Shown: positions 44,958-54,112, counted from the first letter of the stretch. The stretch is DNA of 64,000 nt from UBA4729 sp039931245 (GCA_039931245.1 JBDTSH010000019.1:29540-93539); one strand, 5' to 3'. Numbers and translations are program-made. Notes: a model not told the origin generated them from the letters alone.

Positions 44958-47594
44958 ATGAATTTACCCAAAGTATACAACGCCGCTGATTACGAAACTG
45001 ACATTGCTGCCCTCTGGGAGAAGAGTGGGGCCTTTGTGGCCGATCCTCATAGCCATAAAGAGCACTTTTCCATTAGTATGCCGCCCCCCAATGAAACTGG
45101 CACGCTGCACATCGGTCACTCGCTGTTTATTACCTTACAAGACATTATGGCCCGCCACGCCCGCCAACAGGGGAAGGACGTTTTGTGGTTACCCGGTACC
45201 GACCACGCCGCTCTCCCCGTCAATGCCCTTATCGAGAAACAGCTTGCCGCCGAAGGCACGACTAAACACGCCATTGGTCGGGAGGCCTTTATGGCCCGGA
45301 CCCGCCAATTTGTCGGCGACAGCCGCGACACAATCAACGAGCAAGTCCGTGCCATGGGGGCCAGTGTCGACTGGACGCGGGCCCGCTACACCCTCGATGA
45401 CTCGCTCACCCGTGTCGTCGGGGAAGTCTTCACGAAGATGTATAACGACGGCCTTATTTATCGCGGCCACCGCATCGTTAATTGGGATCCGCTGCTGGAA
45501 ACCAATGTCTCCGACGATGAAGTCGACCACCGGGAAGAGCAGGGGAAGTTTTACACGTTTCAATATGGTCCGTTCCAGATCAGCACAGCCCGTCCCGAGA
45601 CAAAATTTGGCGATAAATACGTCGTCATGCACCCCGATGATAAGCGCTATGCCAAGTATAAGCACGGCGATACCTTTGAAGCCGACTGGATCAATGGAAA
45701 AGTAACCGCTACCGTCATCAAAGACGCCGCCGTCGACCCCAAATTTGGCACCGGCGTGATGACTATTACCCCGTGGCACGACCAAACCGACTTTGATATT
45801 GCCGAACGCCACCAGCTGGATAAGGAACAAATCATCGATTTTCACGGGAAACTGCTGCCCATCGCCGCCGAATTTGCCGGTCTGTCCATCGAAGACGCCC
45901 GCCCTAAAATTGTGGCCAAACTTAAAAGTATGGGTCTGCTCGTCAAGGTTGACGATAACTACCTCCACAATCTGTCGCTCAATAGCCGGGGCGGGGGAGT
46001 CATCGAACCGCAAATCCGCTTGCAATGGTTTATTGACGTCAACAAACCGGTTGTCGATTGGAAAGGGAAGCGCTTAAGCCTCAAACAAGTCATGCAAAGC
46101 GTCATCCACGACGGCGATATCGACATCATCCCCTCGCGTTTCGAAAAGACCTATTTTCACTGGATTGATAACCTCCGCGACTGGTGTATCAGCCGCCAAA
46201 TCTGGTGGGGCCACCGTATTCCGGTCTGGTACCGCAGTGACACCGACGGCCGACAAGAGATTTTCGTCGGCGTCCAACCCCCGACCGACGCCAGCGAAGG
46301 CTGGAACGAGTGGGAGCAAGATCCCGATACACTAGACACGTGGTTCAGCTCGGCGATGTGGACTTGGAGTACGCTGATCGACCCGGAACTGGCAGCCGAT
46401 TATTCGCTCGACCTGCCGACGCTGCTCAAGCGCAGCCTCGACTATCAGACTTATCACCCGACAACGGTCATGGAGACCGGTTGGGATATTTTATTCTTCT
46501 GGGTGGCCCGCATGATCCTGACGACCACCTACGTCACTGGGGAAGTCCCGTTCAAAACCGTCTACCTGCACGGCCTCGTCCGGGCCGAGGATGGCCAGAA
46601 GATGAGCAAGAGTCATCCCGAAACTATCATCAACCCCCTGGAAGTCATTCCGGAATTTGGCACCGATGCCCTCCGCCTGGCTCTCATCCAGGGCATGACC
46701 GCCGGCAATGATCAACGGATTGGTAAAACTAAAATTATTGCCAATCGTAACTTTTGTAACAAACTCTGGAACGTGGCCCGTTATATCGAAGGCCTGTTGG
46801 GTGATACACCCAGCAGGGAAGTGCCGCGACCAACCACCGCTGCCGACCACTGGATCTTGGCCAAGCTCCAGCACTCCCAAAAAGTGATTAATGGCCACCT
46901 CGACAACTACCGCTTCAGTGAGGCCTATGAGGAACTCGCCCACTTCACCCGCGACGATTTGGCCGACTGGTATATCGAAGCCAGCAAGGCCGCGCCCAAT
47001 CGGCCGCTGCTGGCGTACCTCCTGGAAGCTGTTCTGACGATTGCCCACCCCTTTGCACCGTTTGTCACCGAGACAATCTGGCAAACCCTACAGTGGGAAA
47101 ACGATTCGCTGCTGGCCAGCAAACAGCTGGTCCAAGTCCCCAAAAGTGACGCCCAACAAGCCGCCGCCTTCACCGAAGTTCAGCATATTGTCACCGAAAC
47201 GCGCTTTATACTGAACGCCCTCAAAGTTTCCGGCATCACCCTCTACTACACCGACGAGCCGGTCCTGCAAGCCAATGCTGCGACTATCAAGCGACTGGCC
47301 CACCTCCTCGAGGTTACCGAGGTATTGGATGGCACCGGCCTCTACCTGACGTCAACTCGCTACCGCTGTTGGCTCGATATTGACCAGGCCACCGCCCAAA
47401 TCTATTTGGGAGAGCTGCAAGCCAAACAAGCCACCCAAACGGCCGTCATTAGCCAGCTGCAAGCGCGCTTGGCCAATAAAAATTATGTGAAGAACGCTCC
47501 CAAACAGGTCGTCCACCAGACGAAAGAGCAGTTGGCAACCGCCCAAAACCTGCTCGCCAGTCTCCAGCGTGAGCACGACCGCTTCAGTCTCTAA
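44958..47594 (+). CDS. valS: Valyl-tRNA synthetase
   Basis: 878 residues, class I. NLPKVYNAADYE start, HIGH (LHIGHSLF), CP1 editing domain (ARPETKFGDKYVVMH), KMSKS (DGQKMSKSHPE), anticodon-binding domain and a C-terminal coiled-coil arm (QLQARLANKNYVKNAPKQVV). The ATG at 44958 fits the family start and a TATGAT box 9 nt upstream. It overlaps the convergent XRE-HAD gene by 4 nt. Confidence 0.97.
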   Translation: MNLPKVYNAADYETDIAALWEKSGAFVADPHSHKEHFSISMPPPNETGTLHIGHSLFITLQDIMARHARQQGKDVLWLPGTDHAALPVNALIEKQLAAEGTTKHAIGREAFMARTRQFVGDSRDTINEQVRAMGASVDWTRARYTLDDSLTRVVGEVFTKMYNDGLIYRGHRIVNWDPLLETNVSDDEVDHREEQGKFYTFQYGPFQISTARPETKFGDKYVVMHPDDKRYAKYKHGDTFEADWINGKVTATVIKDAAVDPKFGTGVMTITPWHDQTDFDIAERHQLDKEQIIDFHGKLLPIAAEFAGLSIEDARPKIVAKLKSMGLLVKVDDNYLHNLSLNSRGGGVIEPQIRLQWFIDVNKPVVDWKGKRLSLKQVMQSVIHDGDIDIIPSRFEKTYFHWIDNLRDWCISRQIWWGHRIPVWYRSDTDGRQEIFVGVQPPTDASEGWNEWEQDPDTLDTWFSSAMWTWSTLIDPELAADYSLDLPTLLKRSLDYQTYHPTTVMETGWDILFFWVARMILTTTYVTGEVPFKTVYLHGLVRAEDGQKMSKSHPETIINPLEVIPEFGTDALRLALIQGMTAGNDQRIGKTKIIANRNFCNKLWNVARYIEGLLGDTPSREVPRPTTAADHWILAKLQHSQKVINGHLDNYRFSEAYEELAHFTRDDLADWYIEASKAAPNRPLLAYLLEAVLTIAHPFAPFVTETIWQTLQWENDSLLASKQLVQVPKSDAQQAAAFTEVQHIVTETRFILNALKVSGITLYYTDEPVLQANAATIKRLAHLLEVTEVLDGTGLYLTSTRYRCWLDIDQATAQIYLGELQAKQATQTAVISQLQARLANKNYVKNAPKQVVHQTKEQLATAQNLLASLQREHDRFSL

Positions 47595-48457
47595 TCGGCC
47601 GGTTGTAGGGCTGAGCGAATCAGTTCGACTGATTCTTCCGGTCGGGCGTAGTCAAACCACAGGACGTGCATACCGAGCTTTTCGGCGGCGTTGAGATTAC
47701 TACGCGTGTCATCAATCAGCAATATCTCCGCGGCAGGTACTCCGGCCTGGGCGATCGCTATTTCAAAGATCTCGGGCTCGGGTTTAATCGTACCGACCGC
47801 TGAGGAATCGATAATAACGTCGTAGTCGAGGGCCGGAATCTTGCCTTGGGCCCGCAAACTGGAGATAAAGCCCGGCATGATATTAGTGAGCAGCCCAGTT
47901 TTATAATTTTCGGCCGTCCAGGTGACGAGCTTGTGCATATCCGGGATAGGCTCGGCGGCAGCGACGTAATATTCGGCCCAATCAATCGAACTGGCGCCGA
48001 TCCGTTCGGCCAAAGCTTCGTTAAAGTCCGTCGGGCTGAGCGTCCCCCGACAGGCGGCGTCGTTATAGTGCCAAAAAGCCGTCTCGATAACGTCGGCCGG
48101 TGCCCCCGTTTCTTCGGCGATGCGGGCAAAGGCACGCTCGTAAAAACGGACCAGGCAGCCGTTCACATCAAAATAGACAAAGCTCACGCCGCTCTTTGTT
48201 TTCAGTAGCGTACGATAGGGGGTAGATACGGCCGAGCCCATCAGGGCATCGAGACCCAACCCCAGGGCGGCGGCGATAGCCTGAATGGTGAAAATAGACG
48301 GTGCTTTAATAGCCCCGCGCTCAATTTTTGCCAGCGTCGAATAACTCAGATTTGCCCGATGACAGAGCCCTTGCTGCGTCAAGCCGGCTTTTTGGCGGGC
48401 TTTCTGTAATTGCTTACCCAAAGCCCGTTCGTCAAACGTCGTTCCACCCGTGTTCAT
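47591..48457 (-). CDS. XRE helix-turn-helix fused to HAD-like domain
   Basis: 288 residues. Residues 12-72 are an XRE/Cro HTH (KARQKAGLTQQGLCHRANLS, then LAKIERGAIKAPSIFT). Residues 92-285 are HAD: motif I is FDVNGCL, with Asn99 in place of the second catalytic Asp, motif II LLTN, motif III KPEPEIFE, motif IV LLIDDTRSNLNAAEKLG. The fusion suggests a regulator that senses a phospho-metabolite. TATTAT (48464-48469 complement) ends 6 nt before the ATG: leaderless. Confidence 0.85.
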   Translation of the reverse strand: MNTGGTTFDERALGKQLQKARQKAGLTQQGLCHRANLSYSTLAKIERGAIKAPSIFTIQAIAAALGLGLDALMGSAVSTPYRTLLKTKSGVSFVYFDVNGCLVRFYERAFARIAEETGAPADVIETAFWHYNDAACRGTLSPTDFNEALAERIGASSIDWAEYYVAAAEPIPDMHKLVTWTAENYKTGLLTNIMPGFISSLRAQGKIPALDYDVIIDSSAVGTIKPEPEIFEIAIAQAGVPAAEILLIDDTRSNLNAAEKLGMHVLWFDYARPEESVELIRSALQPAD

Positions 48458-48514
48458 AGCCTTATAATACCAGTGATGCGGCGAAAATCCAAGCCATAAA
48501 TTAGTACGAAATGG

Positions 48515-48700
48515 CTACTTGCCGATTTGCAAAACGTATTTGAGCAGGGTGATCACCACCAAAAAAACCAACACAAAACTCACACCGACGACGAGCCAGA
48601 CGTTTTGGGAATTTCCATAGCCCAAGCGCGGTCCCATTTTGGTGTAGACGAAGGTCGCGACCCCGGCGGCCATCATTAAAGAGAGAAGGACATTAGACAT
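48515..48700 (-). CDS. Small two-helix membrane protein
   Basis: 61 residues, two hydrophobic segments (NVLLSLMMAAGVATFVYT; VWLVVGVSFVLVFLVVITLL). TATACT (48708-48713 complement) ends 7 nt before the ATG. Unknown function; lies 13 nt downstream of the HIT gene. Confidence 0.65.
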   Translation of the reverse strand: MSNVLLSLMMAAGVATFVYTKMGPRLGYGNSQNVWLVVGVSFVLVFLVVITLLKYVLQIGK

Positions 48701-48713
48701 TAACTTCAGTATA

Positions 48714-49109
48714 CTAAAATGCTAGTGTTTTAGCCATCGCCGCCAGGGCAGGGTAGTCAGGCTCAGCGGACTGGTCCGGCTTATGATGGAACTCTTCGTC
48801 GCTGTTAAAAGGGAAAAGCTTGAGGTGGGCGTGGGCCACATCGAGTCCCTCGACGAGTAGGGCGACGCGACTTTTATCGACAGACACCTCGCGCAGGCGC
48901 TGGGCTACTTTTTTGGCAGTGGCCATCAGGGCCCGGTAGTCGTCATCGGGCAAATCCCAGACATATTCAATCTGAATTTTAGGGATGACTAGCGTCTGGC
49001 CGGGCTGAATAGGGTGGATGTCTAAAAATGCCAGTGTCCGGTCGTCTTCGTAGACTTTGTAGCAGGGAATCTCCCCCCGGATAATCTTCGTAAAAATGCT
49101 GTCTTCCAT
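48714..49109 (-). CDS. HIT-family nucleotide hydrolase/transferase
   Basis: 131 residues. DSIFTKIIRGEIPCYKVYED start and LAFLDIHPIQPGQTLVIPK are classic HIT. The catalytic triad reads HAHLKLF (His93, His95, Lys97): the third histidine of HxHxH is Lys. Start at 49109 is chosen over 49184 because TATAAT (49119-49124 complement) ends 9 nt upstream; the spacer contains GGAG. Confidence 0.92.
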   Translation of the reverse strand: MEDSIFTKIIRGEIPCYKVYEDDRTLAFLDIHPIQPGQTLVIPKIQIEYVWDLPDDDYRALMATAKKVAQRLREVSVDKSRVALLVEGLDVAHAHLKLFPFNSDEEFHHKPDQSAEPDYPALAAMAKTLAF

Positions 49110-49200
49110 ATTCACTCCATTATACTCGACCCGAAGGGGTGTCTGATACGACTTGTTTGTTCGTAAGTAGAAGTCAGCGGCCACTGGTAAGTGTTTTTGC

Positions 49201-49206
49201 TATACT
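49201..49206 (+). promoter_or_regulatory. -10 box, leaderless HAD gene
   Basis: TATACT ending 6 nt before the ATG at 49213. Confidence 0.6.
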
Positions 49207-49212
49207 GCAGCT

Positions 49213-50196
49213 ATGAGCCAATCGCCCACCATTTTGTGGAACGACCACATGCGCCTGGCGATTGCCGACGTCGATGAAACGATTGCCGACGTCTACACCC
49301 CGGCTGAACCGGGCATGATTACTGAACTTTCCAGCTTTCTTCGCGACGGCGGCAAACTTTTTATGGTGACGGGCGGCAGCCTGGGGCGTGTGCAAAGGGA
49401 TATTACGAGCCGAATTGAGCCGCTGCTTCGCCGCCACGTCCTCATCAGCCACTGTAGTGGGGCCGAGGTGTGGGGCTTCATGAACTCCGGTGAACTGCGC
49501 GCGACACCTTTCTATAGCGTCTATGAAGAAACTTTTACGCCCGAGATGAAACGGCTCTGGCGAGAGGTCATTGCGCAACTGGTGGACGAATTCGCGCTGC
49601 GGCCGCACCCCGCCCAACCAAAAGTATCGTTCTGGGAGGAGATTGGCCATGATCCGCACGATATTATGCTCGACGACCGGGGGCCACAGATTACTATGGA
49701 AGTCGTGAATGGCACTGATCTTTCAAAGTCACAGCTAACCCTCATACCGCACAAGGTGCCCCTCACTCAAGGGAAATACGACTTACGCCTGGCTATTATG
49801 GCGCGCTCAAGGCAACTATTTAGGGCCATTCAGCTCCCCGTTACGGCCCGGCTCGGCGGAAATTTTGCTCTGGATTTTGCCATTGCCGGCGTTTCCAAAA
49901 CGACCTCGATTACGTCTGTCTTAAACAACCCCGCCGTACTGGCGACTATTAATCTCAAGCTAGAAGATGTACAGGAGCCCGCCCACCTAGAGATATGGGG
50001 CGACAAATACTCCGTCCTGCGTGGTGGCACCGACCGGCATATGAGTGAAGCGCTGCCTCCCGAAGTGCGCTCCATTGATTTTCGCCAGGAAGATCCGGCC
50101 GAGTTCCCGGCCGGCTACCAGATCGTTTTATGGGACGGTTCACTGCACTTACACCACGGGCTACTAGAGTACTTACGATCTCGTCACGGTAACTAG
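49213..50196 (+). CDS. HAD-superfamily hydrolase (Cof/SPP-like)
   Basis: 327 residues. Motif I ADVDETIAD (Asp19, Asp21), motif II FMVTGGS, motif III Lys in AGVSKTTSI and motif IV IWGDKYSV. A large cap domain lies between motifs II and III, as in Cof-type sugar-phosphate phosphatases. TATACT at 49201-49206 gives a leaderless start. Substrate unknown. Confidence 0.82.
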   Translation: MSQSPTILWNDHMRLAIADVDETIADVYTPAEPGMITELSSFLRDGGKLFMVTGGSLGRVQRDITSRIEPLLRRHVLISHCSGAEVWGFMNSGELRATPFYSVYEETFTPEMKRLWREVIAQLVDEFALRPHPAQPKVSFWEEIGHDPHDIMLDDRGPQITMEVVNGTDLSKSQLTLIPHKVPLTQGKYDLRLAIMARSRQLFRAIQLPVTARLGGNFALDFAIAGVSKTTSITSVLNNPAVLATINLKLEDVQEPAHLEIWGDKYSVLRGGTDRHMSEALPPEVRSIDFRQEDPAEFPAGYQIVLWDGSLHLHHGLLEYLRSRHGN

Positions 50197-50284
50197 AGCA
50201 GCCTACTCCCGACGACTCGATACAGGCACCAGTCGAGGGTTTACTCCGGTGGGGGAGGGTCAAGAGGGTACTTCTTGGGCCAAT

Positions 50285-50308
50285 AAAAAAAGACCCGACG
50301 GCCGAGTC
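50285..50308 (-). terminator. Terminator of tRNA-Ser(CGA)
   Basis: GACTCGG-CCG-TCGGGTC hairpin then seven T on the minus strand, 10 nt after the tRNA end. Confidence 0.8.
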
Positions 50309-50317
50309 TATTATCTT

Positions 50318-50407
<90 letters not shown>

Positions 50408-50416
50408 AGCCCAACC

Positions 50417-50446
50417 ATTGTACGGCGCACCCTGTTAGTTTGACAA
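50417..50446 (-). promoter_or_regulatory. Promoter of tRNA-Ser(CGA)
   Basis: TTGTCA (50441-50446 complement), 18-nt spacer, TACAAT (50417-50422 complement); 9 nt before the mature 5' end. Confidence 0.75.
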
Positions 50447-50531
50447 ATAAAAGACCCTCGGAGCAGCCGAATCTCGCAAGCGCAAGCTTTTCTCGCCGCC
50501 CTATCCCCCATAAAACCCCAAAAATATTCGC

Positions 50532-51026
50532 CTAAGCGCTCGGCGAGTTGTCCCTCAGTACTGCGAACATGTTTTCGATCCGCTGGAGACGAATCTCCAG
50601 CTTCTTAGCACTCCTAATGTCATCAATATAATCCCGGCGGAGAGAGTAGGCCAGTGACTCAAACACCTCAACTAGGCCAGCCGTTTCGAGTGCCAGAGCG
50701 ACGTCGGCCGGGATGATAACGGGGCGGGGCGTGTCGTCGAGCTCGACGATAACTTCCACAGACTCGCCGGGCTCCTTACCGAGTTCAGTGCGCACGTCCT
50801 GGCGCAGTAAAAGTACCGCCCCCTCGCCGCCCATTTTGGCCAAGCTTCCATGGTAGATTACGCGATTGTCGAAAGTCGCCTTGAAAGGCACGAGATTGCC
50901 GACGCCAAAAGTCTCCTCGAGGTCATAGGGGAAGTCGATGTAGGCCGACGAATTGACGACTTCGCCATTCCGCTTAATAATAGCGGCGAATTTGATGGGC
51001 CCGGGATTAATGAAGTGTTTTGGCAT
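50532..51026 (-). CDS. DUF1905 / YdeI-like protein
   Basis: 164 residues. N-terminal DUF1905 (IDFPYDLEETFGVGNLVPFKA; GSLAKMGGEGAVLLLRQDVR) and C-terminal YdeI/OmpD-associated domain (SLAYSLRRDYIDDIRSAKK). Family function poorly known. TAAAAT (51033-51038 complement) ends 6 nt before the ATG: leaderless. Confidence 0.85.
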   Translation of the reverse strand: MPKHFINPGPIKFAAIIKRNGEVVNSSAYIDFPYDLEETFGVGNLVPFKATFDNRVIYHGSLAKMGGEGAVLLLRQDVRTELGKEPGESVEVIVELDDTPRPVIIPADVALALETAGLVEVFESLAYSLRRDYIDDIRSAKKLEIRLQRIENMFAVLRDNSPSA

Positions 51027-51154
51027 AGGAATATTTTAGCAGACTGGCATTATAGTTTAAAATATGCTAGAATTACCCCTGTTGCTCACGAAGCCAACGT
51101 GCAAAATCCTAAACCAAGACAATGCCCGTTTGGAGCTGTGCGAGGCATCAATGA

Positions 51155-51231
51155 GTACCCGTAGCTCAGCTGGATAGAGCGTCGGCTTGCGGAGCCGAAG
51201 GTCGTAGGTTCAAATCCTATCGGGTACACCA
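51155..51231 (+). tRNA. tRNA-Arg(GCG)
   Basis: 77 nt including encoded CCA. Anticodon stem TCGGC/GCCGA with loop TTGCGGA, anticodon GCG. Bacteria usually read CGN arginine codons with ACG (inosine); a GCG tRNA for CGC/CGU is less usual. T-loop GTTCAAATC intact. Confidence 0.93.
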
Positions 51232-51252
51232 TTTCTATACACCACATAAATT

Positions 51253-51278
51253 AAGATCTCAGTATGGAGGTCTTTTTT
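51253..51278 (+). terminator. Terminator of tRNA-Arg
   Basis: AAGATCTC / GAGGTCTT hairpin (one G-T pair), 6-nt loop, then T run. Confidence 0.8.
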
Positions 51279-51318
51279 GTTTATAAGGCTCGGCGACGTT
51301 CCAGCAAAGGAGATACGA

Positions 51319-51372
51319 ATGACTGCTGAATTTGCTTGCAGCGTTAACTTCTGGCGAGTGAAAAAGGATTGA
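51319..51372 (+). CDS. Candidate 17-codon leader peptide upstream of toxin-antitoxin module
   Basis: An ATG (MTAEFACSVNFWRVKKD) is preceded by a perfect AAAGGAG, 6 nt spacer. It ends at the first operator repeat of the TA promoter. Could be a leader peptide, a remnant, or coincidence; no other support. Confidence 0.25.
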   Translation: MTAEFACSVNFWRVKKD

Positions 51373-51397
51373 CGTTTTAACGTTTTGACGTTACCAT
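51369..51397 (+). promoter_or_regulatory. TA promoter and operator repeats
   Basis: TTGACG (51369-51374), 17-nt spacer, TACCAT (51392-51397), ending 6 nt before the antitoxin ATG. Three 8-bp-phased repeats start at 51371, 51379 and 51387 (GACGTT, AACGTT, GACGTT), as expected for ribbon-helix-helix autorepression. Confidence 0.7.
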
Positions 51398-51403
51398 TGA
51401 ATC

Positions 51404-51634
51404 ATGAGCAATAACACGCGAACTACCATTTATCTCAGCCCGAGTGTACGTAAGGCGCTTAAAAAGCGCGTCATTGATGGTGATCAAACCATGTCTGAAT
51501 ATGTTGACCGGGCAGTCGCATATGCCATAGCCGAAGATTTAGAAGATATTGAAGATATTGAAGCTAGACGTAATGGGCAAGTCGAAACATTCGATGAATT
51601 CATGAAAGCTCTCAAACAAGATGGCCTCATATAA
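51404..51634 (+). CDS. Ribbon-helix-helix antitoxin
   Basis: 76 residues. RTTIYLSPSVRKALKKRV is the RHH strand-helix; the acidic C-terminal half (EDLEDIEDIEARRNG; TFDEFMKALKQDG) is the toxin-binding tail. Overlaps the toxin by 14 nt, a typical TA arrangement. Confidence 0.88.
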   Translation: MSNNTRTTIYLSPSVRKALKKRVIDGDQTMSEYVDRAVAYAIAEDLEDIEDIEARRNGQVETFDEFMKALKQDGLI

Positions 51635-51881
51635 AATCGTTCTCGACAAGCGAGTACGCAAAAAAGATATTCCTGCCATACCATCAAAAGATCGGGTCCC
51701 TGTCATTGCCCGCATCGAGCAACTCTCCACTGACCCCTACTCGGTCGACTCAACCCAGCTCAAAGGCCGTATAGAACGAAGGGTTCGACAAGGCAACTAC
51801 CGTATTCTGTATATTGTCGAAGAGGAAATCATCACTGTTATCGTGGCGAAGGTTGGCCAGCGCCGGGACATATACGGATAG
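51621..51881 (+). CDS. RelE/ParE-family toxin
   Basis: 86 residues. YKIVLDKRVRKKDIPAI start, LKGRIERRVRQGNYRILYIV and AKVGQRRDIYG match the RelE fold with its basic residues. Likely an mRNA-cleaving or gyrase-directed toxin. Only TA module seen in this window. Confidence 0.88.
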   Translation: MASYKIVLDKRVRKKDIPAIPSKDRVPVIARIEQLSTDPYSVDSTQLKGRIERRVRQGNYRILYIVEEEIITVIVAKVGQRRDIYG

Positions 51882-51942
51882 CCGAAAAGGCCGCCCTAAC
51901 TTCAGCCAGCGACTGTACTACTACTACATAACATCTAAATTA

Positions 51943-51966
51943 AACTTCTCGGCAAGGGAAGTTTTT
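51943..51966 (+). terminator. Terminator of TA operon
   Basis: AACTTC / GAAGTT hairpin with 9-nt loop then TTT, about 60 nt after the toxin stop. Confidence 0.6.
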
Positions 51967-52083
51967 ATGTTTGGATTAAACTTTTTCCTATAATGGCTCA
52001 CCGAGCCAGCGGCGGACGTTAATCCGTTTGCGTATTTAAAACGTAAGCGATATAACTAGATGCATACATAAAAAGTGGCGGTC

Positions 52084-52356
52084 ATGGCAGCTCCGGAACA
52101 AATACCTCAGTTTGAAACATACACAGACGATGAACGCCTTATGCTGTGGCGGGTGGAGCTGCAACGTCGCTTAGGGGACTGCTCGCAGCGACTATCAAAT
52201 GTCAGTCAAGAGTGGCATGGTCTACTCGAACAAGTTCTGGCTTGCGATCTCGAGATCAGGGAACGGGGAGTAGATAGGAGCAATTTCTACGAACGGCCCA
52301 TGCCGGAGAGCCTGGGCGGGCCGGAAGCTCCCATCCTGACCATTGTCGACAATTAG
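52084..52356 (+). CDS. Small helical protein, unknown
   Basis: 90 residues, largely helical (LMLWRVELQRRLGDCSQRL; LLEQVLACDLEIRERG). ATG at 52084 chosen over GTG 52075; start signals are weak. Ends 10 nt before the convergent flavocytochrome gene. May be real but unsupported by homology I recognise. Confidence 0.4.
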   Translation: MAAPEQIPQFETYTDDERLMLWRVELQRRLGDCSQRLSNVSQEWHGLLEQVLACDLEIRERGVDRSNFYERPMPESLGGPEAPILTIVDN

Positions 52357-52366
52357 AATACGCTCG

Positions 52367-53743
52367 TTAACGGTGGAGGCTAAAGCGTTCATAGTGAAGC
52401 TGGCGTCGGGGAAAGCCGCTCGTCAGCAAACCGTCAATAATGCCATCCATCATCGCGGGAGGGCCGCACAGGTAGATATCGCGCGCCTGAAGGTCGGGCA
52501 CTAATTGCTGCACCAGCTCGGCAGTGACATAGCCCTTGGGGCCCCTATAGGTAGGCGGCGGGTCACTATAGACCTCCGTTACTGGTAGCGCGGCGGCACC
52601 GAACGTCCGCAGCTCAGCGACAAACACGACATCACTAGGGGTGCGGTTGCCATAGACTAGCACGCCGTCTTTATGTTGAGCCATAGCTTCTTTGATAAGT
52701 GGGCGCAGGGGAGTAATGCCGACGCCACCGGCTATGAATAAAAGTTTATCGGTCACGGCCAACTCGCTGGTAAAGCGGCCGAAGGGACCCGACACCAACA
52801 CCGCTGTCCCCGGCGTGAGACCACCGATCGTATTTGTAAAGTCACCGGCGTGCCGAATCGTCAGGCGAAATTCGTTATTGCTAGGTATGGCCGATAGCGA
52901 AAAGGGGTGTTCCTGGAGGCCGTACTGCCTATTTAAGAAGCGAACGAGCACGAACTGCCCCGGGCGCGCCCGCCAGGCACTCAAGTTACGGCCGCTGATA
53001 TAAACCGACGTCGTGGTGGGCGTTTCAGTGACCACACGGTTCACTCGAAAGCCAAACCTCACTAAATTAAGTGTCGGGAGCGTAAATCGAAAAAACAAGA
53101 CATTGAGCCCCACAAAAACATAAACGCCGTACCAATAGGCACGAGCCAGGGGATGACCGATAAAGCTGCCTCCGACGGCAAATTGATGAAAGAACACTAA
53201 GACGATAGCGGCATACACCAGTATATGCACACCGTACCAGCTCTCGAATTTGAGCCGATGGCGGACGATAAATATCGAGGTTACGACGACCAATCCGAAC
53301 AATAGCTCGGCGATCAGAGCCCACCATACATAACTGTAGCGCTGGATAACCTCGAGGTAGGTCGTACTGAAATTAGTCTGGCCGGCGACAGTGTAGCCCG
53401 CCACCACAAACAGGGGATGAAGTAAAATGAGCGTCATCGTCGCATAGCCATTGAAGCGGTGGTAGCTCGCCAGGTGATCGAGCCCGAACGGGCGCTCAAT
53501 CCACAGGATTCTGCCCATCAGTAAAAACTGGGTCAGGGCAAATACCGTGGCCAGAATGCCAAACAAGCGACCCATGGCGAGCAGCGTGCCCCCTAAGCTA
53601 CCGTTTGTCAGCAACTCGGCCGAGGTGGTCGCCCACATAATCACCGACAGTAAGAGAGCACCGTACCAAGCACCGATCACCAAAACCTGTCTAGTAGTCG
53701 GATTGCCGGTCAGAAGTTGAGTTTTAATCATAAATCGACTCAT
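52367..53743 (-). CDS. Ferric-reductase-like transmembrane flavocytochrome
   Basis: 458 residues. Six transmembrane helices with heme-ligand histidines (ASYHRFNGY, LLHPLF, WYGVHIL, FFHQFAVGG), then FAD domain (PGQFVLVRF; EHPFSLSAIP) and NAD(P)H domain (IAGGVGITPLRPL; LCGPPAMMDGIID), as in FRE/NOX-type reductases. A transmembrane electron-transfer role is expected; whether iron, oxygen or another acceptor is used is unknown. TATTAT (53752-53757 complement) ends 8 nt before the ATG at 53743, supporting this start. Confidence 0.93.
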   Translation of the reverse strand: MSRFMIKTQLLTGNPTTRQVLVIGAWYGALLLSVIMWATTSAELLTNGSLGGTLLAMGRLFGILATVFALTQFLLMGRILWIERPFGLDHLASYHRFNGYATMTLILLHPLFVVAGYTVAGQTNFSTTYLEVIQRYSYVWWALIAELLFGLVVVTSIFIVRHRLKFESWYGVHILVYAAIVLVFFHQFAVGGSFIGHPLARAYWYGVYVFVGLNVLFFRFTLPTLNLVRFGFRVNRVVTETPTTTSVYISGRNLSAWRARPGQFVLVRFLNRQYGLQEHPFSLSAIPSNNEFRLTIRHAGDFTNTIGGLTPGTAVLVSGPFGRFTSELAVTDKLLFIAGGVGITPLRPLIKEAMAQHKDGVLVYGNRTPSDVVFVAELRTFGAAALPVTEVYSDPPPTYRGPKGYVTAELVQQLVPDLQARDIYLCGPPAMMDGIIDGLLTSGFPRRQLHYERFSLHR

Positions 53744-53826
53744 TACCGACAATAATAGCCTAGTTAGCGGACTATAGGGAAGGGCATGCGCCGCTATTTC
53801 TTAGCGCGCGCCGATAATCATGCCAC

Positions 53827-53934
53827 CTAAGCCGTGGGAGAGTGTCCGAGCCGGTCGCGCCGATCCTTCGCCTTGCGAGTTTTTTCGCGCTCGGCAAGTT
53901 GGTACAATCGCTCGAAATATTCTTCCAAATTCAT
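53827..53934 (-). CDS. 35-residue charged microprotein
   Basis: MNLEEYFERLYQLAEREKTR followed by KAKDRRDRLGHSPTA. Strong Shine-Dalgarno (AGGAG, 4 nt before ATG). A 12-bp palindrome TACCTTAAGGTA (53943-53954) lies just upstream. Highly charged amphipathic helix; role unknown. One of three such short genes with good ribosome-binding sites in this region. Confidence 0.5.
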   Translation of the reverse strand: MNLEEYFERLYQLAEREKTRKAKDRRDRLGHSPTA

Positions 53935-54112
53935 AACACTCCTACCTTAAGGTACCGCCCCGCGGCCGCGTGTCACCACGCTTAAATTTCTTATTTACTC
54001 AGCATACAAGCACTTTCAGCCCTGTGCAGTTGCATTTATTACTGACGGAGTGTGATCAGGAACAAGCTACCCTGGTATTTGGCCGGCCGACAGGATTGCG
54101 GCCGACATTTGA

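Noticed and set aside
45189..46025. 278-codon minus-strand ORF
   Set aside because: Antisense to valS, with no start signal or recognisable motif.
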